A program made the position numbers and the translations under genes. Under the pieces are notes generated by a model. That model saw only the letters and a list, made by a program, of their open reading frames with translations. It was not told where the DNA came from and made no database searches. From Nitrospinaceae bacterium UBA7883 (GTDB lineage Bacteria > Nitrospinota_A > UBA7883), in the NCBI GenBank assembly GCA_002500605.1, contig DLRR01000021.1, forward strand, positions 197,559 through 261,558: a stretch of DNA of 64,000 bases, read 5' to 3'. Positions 9,613 to 18,031 of this stretch are shown in pieces; position 1 is the first letter of the stretch; the number at the start of each line of letters is the position of its first letter.

Positions 9613-9849
9613 TTATTTTTCCTTGTTTGACGCTCTCCCACTTAGCGCTTGGATCATTTTATTGACGTCTGCATTTGTTGCCGTGTTATTTAGTATCTTC
9701 TCCATCGTTTCATTTTTTGTTTTACCACGCAAATGTTCCAATGTAGCATCGGCAACTGCAAAAAACTCCTCAGCACTCATACCCTTCTTTGTTGCAGCAA
9801 TGAAAGTCTCAATGAGTTCTGATTCGATATTGCTTCCTTTTGGAGCCAT
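9613..9849 (-). CDS. Small unknown protein, 78 residues
   Basis: I do not recognise this polar, helical protein (MAPKGSNIESELIETF...). It is judged real rather than a shadow because GGAG lies 9 bases before the ATG and a good promoter (TTGACA, 17-base spacer, TTAATC; 9888-9916) sits upstream. The overlapping + frame has a hydrophobic, cysteine-containing translation with no such signals. It lies downstream of the orphan cobalamin riboswitch, but a terminator at 10016-10102 and its own promoter separate the two. Composition resembles that of the neighbouring genes. Confidence 0.65.
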   Translation of the reverse strand: MAPKGSNIESELIETFIAATKKGMSAEEFFAVADATLEHLRGKTKNETMEKILNNTATNADVNKMIQALSGRASNKEK

Positions 9850-9887
9850 AGCTTATCTCCAGTAAGTATCTTTCCTATTTCTTTACA

Positions 9888-9916
9888 GATTAAGAAACAC
9901 CGCCTAGTCATGTCAA
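9888..9916 (-). promoter_or_regulatory. Sigma70-like promoter of the 78-residue gene
   Basis: On the - strand TTGACA (9911-9916) is followed after exactly 17 bases by TTAATC (9888-9893). The start site would be near 9881, giving a leader of about 30 bases to the ATG at 9849. Confidence 0.5.
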
Positions 9917-10015
9917 GCCGTTATTCGTGTTCCGTTACTAATTAATAATACAATCCTTTAAGAATTAAACAGTTGCTAAGTTATGGTGTAACGAATAAAT
10001 AATAACACTCAAATA

Positions 10016-10102
10016 AAAAGGGGGAGTGGGCACCAAAATTAAACCACGCCAAGAAAATGAGGGGGCATAATATTGCCGGGCAAATCTAACCGCTCACTCC
10101 CC
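10016..10102 (-). terminator. Long-loop intrinsic terminator downstream of the orphan riboswitch
   Basis: Read on the - strand, GGGGAGTGAGC (10092-10102) can pair with GCCCACTCCCC (10021-10031), followed directly by TTTTT (10016-10020). The stem is G/C rich with one imperfect pair, and the loop is about 60 bases with a smaller internal hairpin. This is the layout of an intrinsic terminator on the - strand only; the + side ends in A-rich sequence. It lies about 100 bases past the riboswitch and could be its expression platform or the end of a short RNA. Confidence 0.55.
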
Positions 10103-10202
10103 AAAAACAAAAGGCCGTTAAAAGGGAGATTGCACCCAGTTCACTTGGATCTTCCTTTAATTGCAATACACAGACTCGAACCGATCCGATACCACACACA
10201 CA

Positions 10203-10387
10203 ACAGGCAGGTCTTCTGGCTCATGGATCATCCTACTCGTTTAGACCTTCCCACATGGCTAACTACCATGCAGTGGCACTTATTAAAACTTTCGTACCCA
10301 CTTACAGCGGCGGGACCGCAGTCGAATTACACGACTTTCCCTTTTTCATCTCAAAATTTGGCTATGGCAAACCAACTGAGAACCTGA
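10203..10387 (-). promoter_or_regulatory. Cobalamin riboswitch without a recognisable target gene
   Basis: The - strand carries the B12-box core (GCGGTCCCGCCGCTG, about 10307-10321), the GGGAAA segment before it and the conserved 3' GCCAGAAGACCTGCCTG (about 10204-10220). Fold type and length (about 185 bases) match the riboswitches at 20.3 kb and 27.4 kb. Transcription runs towards 10100, where a terminator precedes a separately promoted 78-residue gene. I find no ATG-initiated small reading frame between riboswitch and terminator. Confidence 0.92.
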
Positions 10388-10396
10388 TGATAATTG

Positions 10397-10425
10397 ATTA
10401 TCACATAAGCAAAATATGCATTCAA
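10397..10425 (-). promoter_or_regulatory. Promoter of the orphan riboswitch
   Basis: On the - strand TTGAAT (10420-10425), a 17-base spacer, then GATAAT (10397-10402). The predicted start near 10390 falls at the 5' edge of the riboswitch, so the RNA would begin with the aptamer. Confidence 0.6.
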
Positions 10426-10495
10426 GGAAAAACATGCAACTTGATTCGTGATTACCATTCCAAATTGTCGTAATTGCTGTGAAATAGTCCTTGCT

Positions 10496-11299
10496 TTAAT
10501 CACATTGCCTAAATTTTGACTTTATACAAACCTTTGCCCGCTTTTCAGCTTCTTCACGTTGTGGCCGAGTCATTTGCTTAGTTATGCTATCTTTATTTTC
10601 AGAAGCTAGTTTATTCCCTCTCACCGCCGCAATGTCATACCACATGTGTGCAGTGACAACATCTTGATTTACACCTTTACCAAGCTGATACATCCACCCA
10701 AGGTTATTCTGTGCAGTGGCATGTCCTTGTTCTGCTGCCTTTCTGTACCACTTAACTGCTTCTGCATTGTCCTCTTCTTTATTTATACCTATCTGATATC
10801 GAAACCCAAGTTGGGCCTGTGCAGTGGCATGTCCTTGTTCTGCTGCCTTTCTGTACCACTTGAACCCCTCATCATAACTCTGCGCAACCCCTTCACCATA
10901 GTCATACGCTCGACCAAGCTGGGCCTGTGAGGATGCATGGCCGCTCTCTGCAGCTTTTTTGTACCATTTAACTGCTTCTACTTTGTCCTGCTTTACTCCC
11001 TCACCTCGTTGGTACATCCATCCCAAACTGTACTGTGCATATACATACCCATTCTTGGCAGCTTTTTTGTACCATTTAACAGCTTCCCTGTAATTTCTTT
11101 TTGTTTTATTACCATTGTAGTACATTCCACCTAGCTGACTTTGTGCAGTTATGTTTCCTTCCAATGCTTTAATTTTCACTTTTTCCAAAACATTATCATC
11201 TGCTTGGATCAAAGGAGGTAACATTAAGAATGAGAGAAAACATATTATTGGTATATATTTCCTTGCATTTATATTGAATGGGATTCCATGAGTCAGCAT
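10496..11299 (-). CDS. Secreted Sel1-repeat protein (paralog 1)
   Basis: A 267-residue protein with a hydrophobic export segment (about residues 14-33, IPIICFLSFLMLPPLIQA) followed by about five tandem Sel1-like repeats of 36 residues (repeated AQAQLGxxYxxGxGV and A-WY-KAAEQGHA). Such solenoids bind proteins or peptides. After the repeats comes a capping helix and the tail RAKVCIKSKFRQCD. The same C-x6-CD ending occurs in the Sel1 proteins at 29.1 kb and 30.7 kb, so the three are paralogs. It is probably monocistronic. The partner is unknown. Confidence 0.88.
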   Translation of the reverse strand: MLTHGIPFNINARKYIPIICFLSFLMLPPLIQADDNVLEKVKIKALEGNITAQSQLGGMYYNGNKTKRNYREAVKWYKKAAKNGYVYAQYSLGWMYQRGEGVKQDKVEAVKWYKKAAESGHASSQAQLGRAYDYGEGVAQSYDEGFKWYRKAAEQGHATAQAQLGFRYQIGINKEEDNAEAVKWYRKAAEQGHATAQNNLGWMYQLGKGVNQDVVTAHMWYDIAAVRGNKLASENKDSITKQMTRPQREEAEKRAKVCIKSKFRQCD

Positions 11300-11484
11300 T
11301 AATTATTAACCTTTAATTATTGTCCACATTCAACCCATAGTTGTTGCTTTGCATAAAAAATCTTACGTAGTCATTCAACCTGTACAGTGGCTATCAATTG
11401 TGATTATCGAAATTTTCCTAGATGAAGCCCAAGAGCCTAAAGATGTTGTGCATACCGAATCAATGAAACTGTGATGGTTTAGCC

Positions 11485-12039
11485 CTAAAAATCTATTCCC
11501 TTTTGAGCGCGTACCCCCAGTTTTTTGGGGTGTTTGATCTCTCTCATTTCCGTCACCAAATCCGCCCGCTCTATTATATCATCCGGTGCCCCCCTGCCTG
11601 TCATAACTAGGTGCATTTGTTTTGGTTTTATATCAATAAGGTTGATTACCTCTTTTGAGCTTACTAGGTCCTTTTTGCGTGCATAAAAAATTTCATCTAA
11701 AATCACAGTATGGTAGTCACCGCTGGCAATGGCTTCTTGCGCCTTTGCAAGAGCAGCTTGGGCAGCTATTTTATGTTCAACCATAGAGTGTTTGTTGGTA
11801 AAGGTAAACCCAAGGCCTTCTTGCTCAATATCAAACTGCGGCCCCAATCGATCTACCAATTTAAGTTCACCAGCTTTTCCTGAACCTTTGATGAACTGTA
11901 TCATTTTGCATTTCAGCCCATGGCCCACAGTTCGCATAACAGAGCCCAGTGCCGCTGAGGTTTTTCCCTTGCCATTACCTGTATAAATCACAACAAGGCC
12001 ATGCACCTTAGAATGTGAACCCGTTTCGGTTTGTTCCAT
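11485..12039 (-). CDS. cobO: Cob(I)yrinic acid a,c-diamide adenosyltransferase
   Basis: Adds the 5'-deoxyadenosyl group to reduced corrinoid cobalt. The P-loop GNGKGKTS (residues 21-28) and the CobA/CobO/BtuR signatures ILDE and TGRGAP are present; 184 residues is normal for the family. It is the last gene of the cobalamin operon that starts at 20104, 10 bases after cbiJ. The same enzyme family also salvages cobinamide and cobalamin. No terminator is obvious downstream. Confidence 0.95.
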   Translation of the reverse strand: MEQTETGSHSKVHGLVVIYTGNGKGKTSAALGSVMRTVGHGLKCKMIQFIKGSGKAGELKLVDRLGPQFDIEQEGLGFTFTNKHSMVEHKIAAQAALAKAQEAIASGDYHTVILDEIFYARKKDLVSSKEVINLIDIKPKQMHLVMTGRGAPDDIIERADLVTEMREIKHPKKLGVRAQKGIDF

Positions 12040-12049
12040 CGTATGTAGC

Positions 12050-12811
12050 TTACTTCAAAATCTCACAGGCAACTTCAATTAGGCTGTCAATATTCCCATG
12101 CTCACCTTCACCACCGTAATCGGGTCTGTCTACAACAACAACCTCCGCTCCTAAGGCCTTTGCTGCATCAATTTTTTCGTAAGCCCCACCAGATCTACCG
12201 GTGTCCTTGGTGACAATTGTACCAACACCATAGAGTTCCATTTGTTCAATGTTGGTTTTAACGCTAAATGGCCCGCGCCCGGTAATTACTTTATCAAAAG
12301 CAAGCCCTGCTTCCCTGCAAGCTTTTAGTGAATCGTCGTTGTTTAAAACTCTGGCGTATAGATCTATACCGGAATTTTTTGATTCGTTTACGTAAGGAAC
12401 AAGATTTCGCGACCCGGTCATTAGCAAAACCGGGTTTTCAAAAGATACCGCAACTTTTGCAGCCGCATCATGGCTATTGGTCCATGTTATTTTATGGTAA
12501 TTAAACTCCGTCCTTGGCCTTATATATGTGAGGTATGGAAGATTAAGACCGGTCGCAATTTCCCTAGACGTTTTACGCACCATGGCCGCATAAGGGTGTG
12601 TTGCATCTACAAGCAATGCGACGTCTTCCTTTTTTATCAGCTCTTCCATGGCCTCAGGCTTTAACATGCCAGATCGTCTTTTTATTAGTTTGTGATTCCC
12701 AGTGTTTAGCTTGATGTCGGTTGCAGTTGAGACTATAACCGCGTGGCCACGCTCGGCGAGCCCAGTTGCTATGGGGGCAGATTCGCTTGTTCCACCAAGA
12801 AGAAGGATCAA
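12050..12811 (-). CDS. cbiJ: Cobalt-precorrin-6A reductase
   Basis: NAD(P)H-dependent reduction of (cobalt-)precorrin-6A to 6B. The N-terminal MILLLGGTSESAPIATGLAERG and central DATHPYA motifs are the family hallmarks, and TKDTGRSGG lies near the C-terminus. The length of 253 residues is standard. The ATG overlaps the cbiH stop by 4 bases. It is part of the continuous, overlapping cbi operon read from the riboswitch at 20.3 kb. Confidence 0.94.
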   Translation of the reverse strand: MILLLGGTSESAPIATGLAERGHAVIVSTATDIKLNTGNHKLIKRRSGMLKPEAMEELIKKEDVALLVDATHPYAAMVRKTSREIATGLNLPYLTYIRPRTEFNYHKITWTNSHDAAAKVAVSFENPVLLMTGSRNLVPYVNESKNSGIDLYARVLNNDDSLKACREAGLAFDKVITGRGPFSVKTNIEQMELYGVGTIVTKDTGRSGGAYEKIDAAKALGAEVVVVDRPDYGGEGEHGNIDSLIEVACEILK

Positions 12812-13572
12812 AACCTTTTTCCCGCATAGCCCCTTGGCGTGACCATCCAGCCTTCGATATTCTCTGTGTTGCTAGAGCCAATTACCACAGTTGTCATCAT
12901 TCCTATGTCCTCTTCAAGAAACTTTTCGAGGTTGGATATGATTATAGACTCCTCTCCTTCATAGCTGATGTTGGTGCAAACACCAACTAGTGTCGATCCA
13001 TCTCTGTATTTGCTGAATATTGCTGCAGCTTCATTTAACTGCTCAACACGTTTTTTGCTACGCGGATTATAAAGTACGCAAACCATATCTGCAGAAGCTA
13101 CTGAGTCAAGGCGTTTTACAATCTGCTCCCATGGTACAAGCAGGTCGCTTAGGCTTATAACTGCATAGTCAAGCATCAAAGGTGCTCCCAATTTTGCTGC
13201 AGCGGTATTGGCAGCAGATATTCCAGGTATAACTTCAATCTTAACGTTTGATTCCATTTTTTTGGCCATTTCAAAAGCTAGTCCCGCCATTCCATACACC
13301 CCCGGGTCGCCAGATGAAACAAATGCTACAGTCTTACCTTCTGCCGCCAGTTCAAGAGCTGTCTGGCAACGGTCAGCTTCCTGTGTCATGCCTGATGCCT
13401 TCATCTCCTTCCCTTCTGTTAAATCGGCAATATTGTCAAGATAACGGTTATAACCAACCACTGCATCACTTTCGATTATGGCCTTTTCAGCCCTATGGGT
13501 TCTGTCAGCCTTTCCCCCGGGTCCAATGCCAACTACATAAAGCTTGCCTTTTCCATTACTGATACTGGTCAT
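12808..13572 (-). CDS. cbiH: Cobalt-precorrin-3 C17-methyltransferase
   Basis: SAM-dependent methylation with ring contraction of cobalt-precorrin-3. The tetrapyrrole-methylase fold is shown by VVGIGPGG near residue 13, SSGDPGVYGMAG and VIPGISAANTAAA; LYNPRSKKR is typical of the CobJ/CbiH branch. At 254 residues it is a single-domain form. It overlaps both neighbours (cbiG and cbiJ) by 4 bases, indicating translational coupling. Confidence 0.95.
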   Translation of the reverse strand: MTSISNGKGKLYVVGIGPGGKADRTHRAEKAIIESDAVVGYNRYLDNIADLTEGKEMKASGMTQEADRCQTALELAAEGKTVAFVSSGDPGVYGMAGLAFEMAKKMESNVKIEVIPGISAANTAAAKLGAPLMLDYAVISLSDLLVPWEQIVKRLDSVASADMVCVLYNPRSKKRVEQLNEAAAIFSKYRDGSTLVGVCTNISYEGEESIIISNLEKFLEEDIGMMTTVVIGSSNTENIEGWMVTPRGYAGKRF

Positions 13573-14342
13573 ATTAACTCCTCTTTGGCAATAGCGGCAG
13601 TTATGCCGTCCAAATTCAATTTATTAAGTATAAGGGTGGCCCGTGTACAGGCCAGTAACGCCGCAGGCTCAGCGACTGCTGGCAGATTCACACTTTTTTC
13701 AACCAGTTCTCCTGTTTTAAACGACCCACCAAGTGAACGAATTTGTGTCGATGAGATGAACTGTATTGGGAGGCCTAACTCCTTGGCCGCATCCAAAAGC
13801 CCGGTCTCATCAATTTTTACATCTGCAGATACAAGGGTTCTAACTTGCTCCATGGCTACTCCCCCTTTATCAATAGCGATGTTTATGGCCTCAATAATCT
13901 TTTCCTTTTCTTTCCCCTTGCGACATCCAATACCAATTATTATGTCTTTCACCGCCTCGGTCGTTGTTGATATTACCGGTTGGGCACCCACAGCATTGGC
14001 CACTGCAAAGCTCAAATCGTTTGCTCCACCTTCGTGTCCGCTTAACAAACTAACGGCGTACCTAGCGCCAACGTCCAACACAACTACAGCAGGGTCTGAA
14101 ATTTTACTTTTAATCATAGGAGCTAGTGCGCGGATCACTGCTCCCGTGGGTGCCACGTAAACAAGACCATCATAATCGTTGAATATTTCTTCAGTCAGCT
14201 GTGTAACACGCTCGAACCTCTGGGCACAAATATTCGCATCGGCCTTTTCGTGTATATAAGCGTGGGCTCCTTTAAAACGTTTCATAGCCTTTTTCACAAC
14301 TTCTGCTCCCTCTACAGAGAGGGTTATAAAAGCCACCTTCAT
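13569..14342 (-). CDS. cbiG: Cobalt-precorrin-5A hydrolase
   Basis: Opens the delta-lactone of cobalt-precorrin-5A with loss of acetaldehyde, a step specific to the oxygen-independent pathway. The family motifs YVAPTGAVIRALAP, LSGHEGGAND and the C-terminal-domain GIGCRKG are all present. The length of 257 residues is on the short side but contains N-terminal, linker and C-terminal parts. It overlaps cbiF by 4 bases. Together with cbiD, it shows the pathway is the anaerobic one. Confidence 0.94.
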   Translation of the reverse strand: MKVAFITLSVEGAEVVKKAMKRFKGAHAYIHEKADANICAQRFERVTQLTEEIFNDYDGLVYVAPTGAVIRALAPMIKSKISDPAVVVLDVGARYAVSLLSGHEGGANDLSFAVANAVGAQPVISTTTEAVKDIIIGIGCRKGKEKEKIIEAINIAIDKGGVAMEQVRTLVSADVKIDETGLLDAAKELGLPIQFISSTQIRSLGGSFKTGELVEKSVNLPAVAEPAALLACTRATLILNKLNLDGITAAIAKEELI

Positions 14343-15094
14343 TTTGTGGCCTTTCGAAACTCATGTGAAAAGTTCTTGTCGTACAGCTTGGAGGTTGTTC
14401 CTCTGGCCCCAATGGCGTGACCAACCATTATCAGTGCGGTTTTCTTTATACCAGCTGAGACCGTCTTATTTGCTATGGTTGAAAGCGTTCCTTGTACAAT
14501 AATCTGGTCTGGCCAAGAGGCTTTATACACTACAGCCACTGGGCAATCTGCACCGTAGTAAGGAATCAAAGTATCAGGCACCTCCTTTATCTTATGAGTA
14601 GATAGAAAGATGCAAAGAGTGGCCTGATTTTGTGCCATCTTTTCCAGTTCTTGTCCTTCTGGCATGGGGGTTCGACCAGATGTTCTCGTCAGCACTACTG
14701 CTTGGGAAATTTCCGGCATGGTAAGCTCTGTTTTCAACGCAGCTGCCGCTGCTTGGAAAGAACTGACGCCTGGCACTACATCGTACTCTACTCCCATCTC
14801 CTCAAGCCCTTCCATCTGCTCATTGATGGCACCATAAAGGGAAGGGTCGCCAGTGTGAACACGGGCTACATCCTCATCAATTTCCTTGGCCTCTTTGTAG
14901 ACTGCTATAACTTCGTCTAGTGTCATCGAAGCTGAATCCAGAATCCGTGCTTCTTTGGGCAAATATTTTAAAATATCTGGGTTAACTAGTGATCCGGCGT
15001 AAATACAGATTTTTGAACGCTCCAATATTTTTACCGCTCTGACAGTTATCAGATCTGGATCACCTGGTCCCGCACCTATAAAATAAACTTTCAT
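14339..15094 (-). CDS. cbiF: Cobalt-precorrin-4 C11-methyltransferase
   Basis: SAM-dependent C11 methylation. FIGAGPGDPDLITVRA at the N-terminus, YAGSLVNP, VARVHTGDPSLYGA and VVPGVSSFQAAAA are diagnostic of CbiF/CobM. The length of 251 residues is typical. The start overlaps the cbiL stop by 4 bases. Nothing is missing or unusual. Confidence 0.96.
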   Translation of the reverse strand: MKVYFIGAGPGDPDLITVRAVKILERSKICIYAGSLVNPDILKYLPKEARILDSASMTLDEVIAVYKEAKEIDEDVARVHTGDPSLYGAINEQMEGLEEMGVEYDVVPGVSSFQAAAAALKTELTMPEISQAVVLTRTSGRTPMPEGQELEKMAQNQATLCIFLSTHKIKEVPDTLIPYYGADCPVAVVYKASWPDQIIVQGTLSTIANKTVSAGIKKTALIMVGHAIGARGTTSKLYDKNFSHEFRKATK

Positions 15095-15807
15095 TTTCCT
15101 GTATCCACTAAAATTACAGCTAAGTATGCGCCGTCACCAGTCTCTTCTCGCAAAGCTCTTAGGTCAGTAGAGATCTTCTCAGTCTCCAAGCCAGCATTAG
15201 CAACGAACACAGATTTATCGAGTAAGTCATATTTATCTAGAATATCTAATATATTATGTAGCCTTGAACCGATTTTCATCAAAATAACAGTTCCCTCGTC
15301 TGTCACTGCCTGTTCCACCTTTGACATATCGTCTGAAGTTGGAACAATTGTGATCTTACGTTTACCAACGCCAACAGGGAAGTCAGTAAGTGAGGCCACT
15401 GCAGAAAAGGCTGCTACGCCAGGAACGGTCACCACTTTTACATCTGGAATAATCTCTTTAAGCGACCTGAGCATATAAATGTATGTCGAATACAACAGGG
15501 AGTCGCCCAATGTTAGAAAAACAGCATCTTCACCATTAAGTAACACTTCTGAAATAGTTTTAGCCGATGCATCCCACTTTTCTTTCAGTTTGGTTTTATC
15601 GGTAACCATTGGGAATACAAGCTCATGTATTCGGGAGTTTCCGTTGATAAATTGCTCCGCTATTTTACGTGCAAGACTCTCTGACTTTATCCGCGCTTTG
15701 GGCACAAATATATTTGGGCACTCACCAATAATGCGTGACCCTTTTACAGTAAGCAACTCGGGATCACCAGGCCCTACGCCTATCCCGTATAATGTTCCAA
15801 CGCTCAT
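15091..15807 (-). CDS. cbiL: Cobalt-precorrin-2 C20-methyltransferase
   Basis: SAM-dependent C20 methylation, the first methylation after cobalt insertion. The motifs GIGVGPGDPELLTVKG, LTLGDSLLYSTYIY and TVPGVAAFSAVAS match the CbiL/CobI branch. The length of 238 residues is normal. It overlaps cbiE upstream and cbiF downstream by 4 bases each. Confidence 0.96.
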   Translation of the reverse strand: MSVGTLYGIGVGPGDPELLTVKGSRIIGECPNIFVPKARIKSESLARKIAEQFINGNSRIHELVFPMVTDKTKLKEKWDASAKTISEVLLNGEDAVFLTLGDSLLYSTYIYMLRSLKEIIPDVKVVTVPGVAAFSAVASLTDFPVGVGKRKITIVPTSDDMSKVEQAVTDEGTVILMKIGSRLHNILDILDKYDLLDKSVFVANAGLETEKISTDLRALREETGDGAYLAVILVDTGK

Positions 15808-16436
15808 TTGTGAATCTCCTTTATCACAATAAATATGGATAGAGAGGCCGACTTGTATTCGTTTAGGCCATCCTCCGTAATTTCAGTTACACTCTCTTCT
15901 GGCAACGTCAGGTTTTCGAGAACGTAAATTCGTCGATTACCGTTCATACAACCTAGAAGTTTTCTAACCCATTTGATAGATTCATCTCTGCCGCCCAAGA
16001 TAGCCACTTTGTCTTCTTTTGCATATTCCTCCAAGTCTCCCTCTGGATCTTGCTTATGGGCTGAAATTATCCTAGCTCCGGCCCATGATGTAGCTATGGC
16101 GGCAAATGCGGCTTGTATAGAGCTTACTCCAGGTACAATCTCGCAATTGTCATGACCAAACTTTTCTATTACCTTTTGCGCAAGGGAAAACATTCCTGGG
16201 TCACCACTAACCAGAACGGCCACCGAACCGCTATCAAACCGTTTTTCTATTTCTAAGACAGCTAGGTTCGTGTCGGCGCCAACGTTCACATGCTCAGCCG
16301 AACCGGTCCCAAACACCTCCAGCAGTCTTTTTGATCCAATAAGATACCTGGCTCCTTCAATTGCATTTTTGGCTGCCAAGGTAATCATATCCGGGGCACC
16401 TGGTCCGCACCCCACAATTGTTATTGGTTTTTCCAT
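15804..16436 (-). CDS. cbiE: Cobalt-precorrin-6B C5-methyltransferase (CbiE only)
   Basis: Methylates C5 of the corrin ring. A 210-residue tetrapyrrole methylase with IVGCGPGAPDMITLAA, VSGDPGMFSLA and VPGVSSIQAAFAA. Many bacteria use a CobL/CbiET fusion of about 400 residues; this protein ends after the CbiE half, and no cbiT decarboxylating C15-methyltransferase is found next to it or anywhere in the window. It overlaps cbiD by 16 bases. Confidence 0.92.
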   Translation of the reverse strand: MEKPITIVGCGPGAPDMITLAAKNAIEGARYLIGSKRLLEVFGTGSAEHVNVGADTNLAVLEIEKRFDSGSVAVLVSGDPGMFSLAQKVIEKFGHDNCEIVPGVSSIQAAFAAIATSWAGARIISAHKQDPEGDLEEYAKEDKVAILGGRDESIKWVRKLLGCMNGNRRIYVLENLTLPEESVTEITEDGLNEYKSASLSIFIVIKEIHK

Positions 16437-17485
16437 TTAGTCAAATCATCATGATGGCCAATGATTTCATTTTTCATATTTATCAAGGCGCATGAGATTT
16501 CAAATTTACCATCAACCCTTTTGGAAGCGGCCTCCGTAACCCCCATGGCTAGTTTTTGTGCTAGCTTGGTAATAGATTTTGGTGAAATGGTTGTAAAAAT
16601 TTCCTCCGCCGTGTTTGCATCTTCTGGTGCTTTTATTCCTGTTTTTTTAGCCAGTGCTAATATTATTGGCACCGCACTGGGGCTTTTCGATGAGTGCGTA
16701 TCGAAATATCCAGTGGTTAATTTGGCTAGTTTCCCGGGATGTCCTAAAATAAGAGCGGAATCAATGTCTTTATCCTTCGCGTAGTCCAGCATCTCACCCC
16801 ATTCATTGCTAACTTCCACAACCCGGTCCTTGCCGACTCCCAACTCTTGCAGCGCTGTTTTTGTGCCAATATTGCCACCGGTAAAAATTAGGTTACGCTC
16901 CCCTGTAGCCAGCAAAACATCCAATGAGCAGCGCAAGGTAGCGATAATTGCCGAATGACTGTATGGTCTAACAATACCCGTAGTCCCCAGTATAGATAGG
17001 CCGCCTTCAACGCCAAGTCGGGGGTTGAAGGTTTTTTCTGCTACTTTCTCTCCACCAGGTATGGATATAGTAATACGAACAGACCGCTTTGTAACCTCCT
17101 TAACCGCCGTAGTAATCATCTCTCTCGGCGCTGGATTTATGGCTGGTTCGCCAGGGGGAATCTGCAACCCTCTGCGGGTTACTGTACCAACACCTTCACC
17201 CGCATTGAATATTATATCACCTTGGTCATCGGCCCAATCTGCAGTTACGACCACTTCCATTCCATTCGTAACATCTGGGTCGTCGCCTGAATCTTTTATA
17301 ACAGTAGCAGTGGCAGAGTTTTCTGAAATAGCAGCCTTCTTTACCGGTATCATCCTTCTGGACCCATCTGGCATGGGTATTTCAACTTCCCCATTAATCT
17401 TGTCGCCGCACATCAGGCTTAAAGCAGCCTTGGCTGCGGCTGCGGCACAGGTTCCTGTGGTTATTCCTTGACGTAATTTTTCCAT
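16421..17485 (-). CDS. cbiD: Cobalt-precorrin-5B C1-methyltransferase
   Basis: C1 methylation specific to the anaerobic pathway. The N-terminal LRQGITTGTCAAAAAKAAL and the internal GTTGIVRPYSHSA and FTGGNIG motifs are CbiD hallmarks; 354 residues is standard. It begins 6 bases after cbiX ends. CbiD is structurally unrelated to the other corrin methylases. Confidence 0.96.
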   Translation of the reverse strand: MEKLRQGITTGTCAAAAAKAALSLMCGDKINGEVEIPMPDGSRRMIPVKKAAISENSATATVIKDSGDDPDVTNGMEVVVTADWADDQGDIIFNAGEGVGTVTRRGLQIPPGEPAINPAPREMITTAVKEVTKRSVRITISIPGGEKVAEKTFNPRLGVEGGLSILGTTGIVRPYSHSAIIATLRCSLDVLLATGERNLIFTGGNIGTKTALQELGVGKDRVVEVSNEWGEMLDYAKDKDIDSALILGHPGKLAKLTTGYFDTHSSKSPSAVPIILALAKKTGIKAPEDANTAEEIFTTISPKSITKLAQKLAMGVTEAASKRVDGKFEISCALINMKNEIIGHHDDLTKWKNQ

Positions 17486-17491
17486 TAATAG

Positions 17492-18031
17492 TCAATCCGA
17501 GGTTACACCATGATGGTTATTTTTTACCCCGCATGAGTTGCGATAATGTTCCGCTTCTTCTATCGACATATGCACTACATCTTGCTGCCCATCTGGTATT
17601 GGGTAGTCGTTGCGGCTTTTGATATTGACTTCTCTAATATCCTCCCATTCCCAAGATTCTTTTATTCTTTTTTCCACTAGCGTAACCGTCGATTCATCGA
17701 ACCCAAGGGTTTTCCCAAATATAAAGTTGACTCCTGGGTATTTCTTCGCCTCTTCTCTAACCATGGTTGGTAGATCAACAATAATGTGCAGGCCAACATG
17801 TAAGAAGTAAGGAATAATTATAACTTTTTTGGCGCCCATTTCTGCGCTTTTACTCATCGCATCAGGCAGACGTGGCCCAAGACGTTCCATGTAGCTAATT
17901 TCGACAAAGTCGTACAGTTGAGCGTTACGTTCCAACAGCATCGAGGCTATACGCTCCATTGCCGCAGATGCACCAGGAACCCGGCTTCCATGACCAATTA
18001 AAATTATGCCTGTATTTGTATTATTGCTCAC
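17492..18031 (-). CDS. cbiX: Sirohydrochlorin cobaltochelatase
   Basis: Inserts Co2+ into sirohydrochlorin, the entry to the anaerobic branch. ILIGHGSRVPGA carries the N-terminal catalytic histidine, and IPYFLHVGLHI the C-terminal metal-site histidines. At 179 residues it lies between the short archaeal form and the long two-domain bacterial form; the tail after about residue 145 ends in a small histidine patch (NNHHG). It overlaps cbiC by 11 bases. No cbiK or cobNST is present in the window. Confidence 0.9.
   Translation of the reverse strand: MSNNTNTGIILIGHGSRVPGASAAMERIASMLLERNAQLYDFVEISYMERLGPRLPDAMSKSAEMGAKKVIIIPYFLHVGLHIIVDLPTMVREEAKKYPGVNFIFGKTLGFDESTVTLVEKRIKESWEWEDIREVNIKSRNDYPIPDGQQDVVHMSIEEAEHYRNSCGVKNNHHGVTSD

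Noticed and set aside
9596..9865. A + strand frame opposite the 78-residue gene
   Set aside because: The - strand gene has promoter and Shine-Dalgarno; the + frame has neither.
10073..10387. Two overlapping + strand open frames over the first riboswitch
   Set aside because: They run antisense through the conserved cobalamin aptamer, lack ribosome-binding sites and have no family pattern.
13495..14160. Long + strand frame inside cbiH/cbiG
   Set aside because: Serine- and proline-rich shadow of two clearly recognised genes on the other strand.
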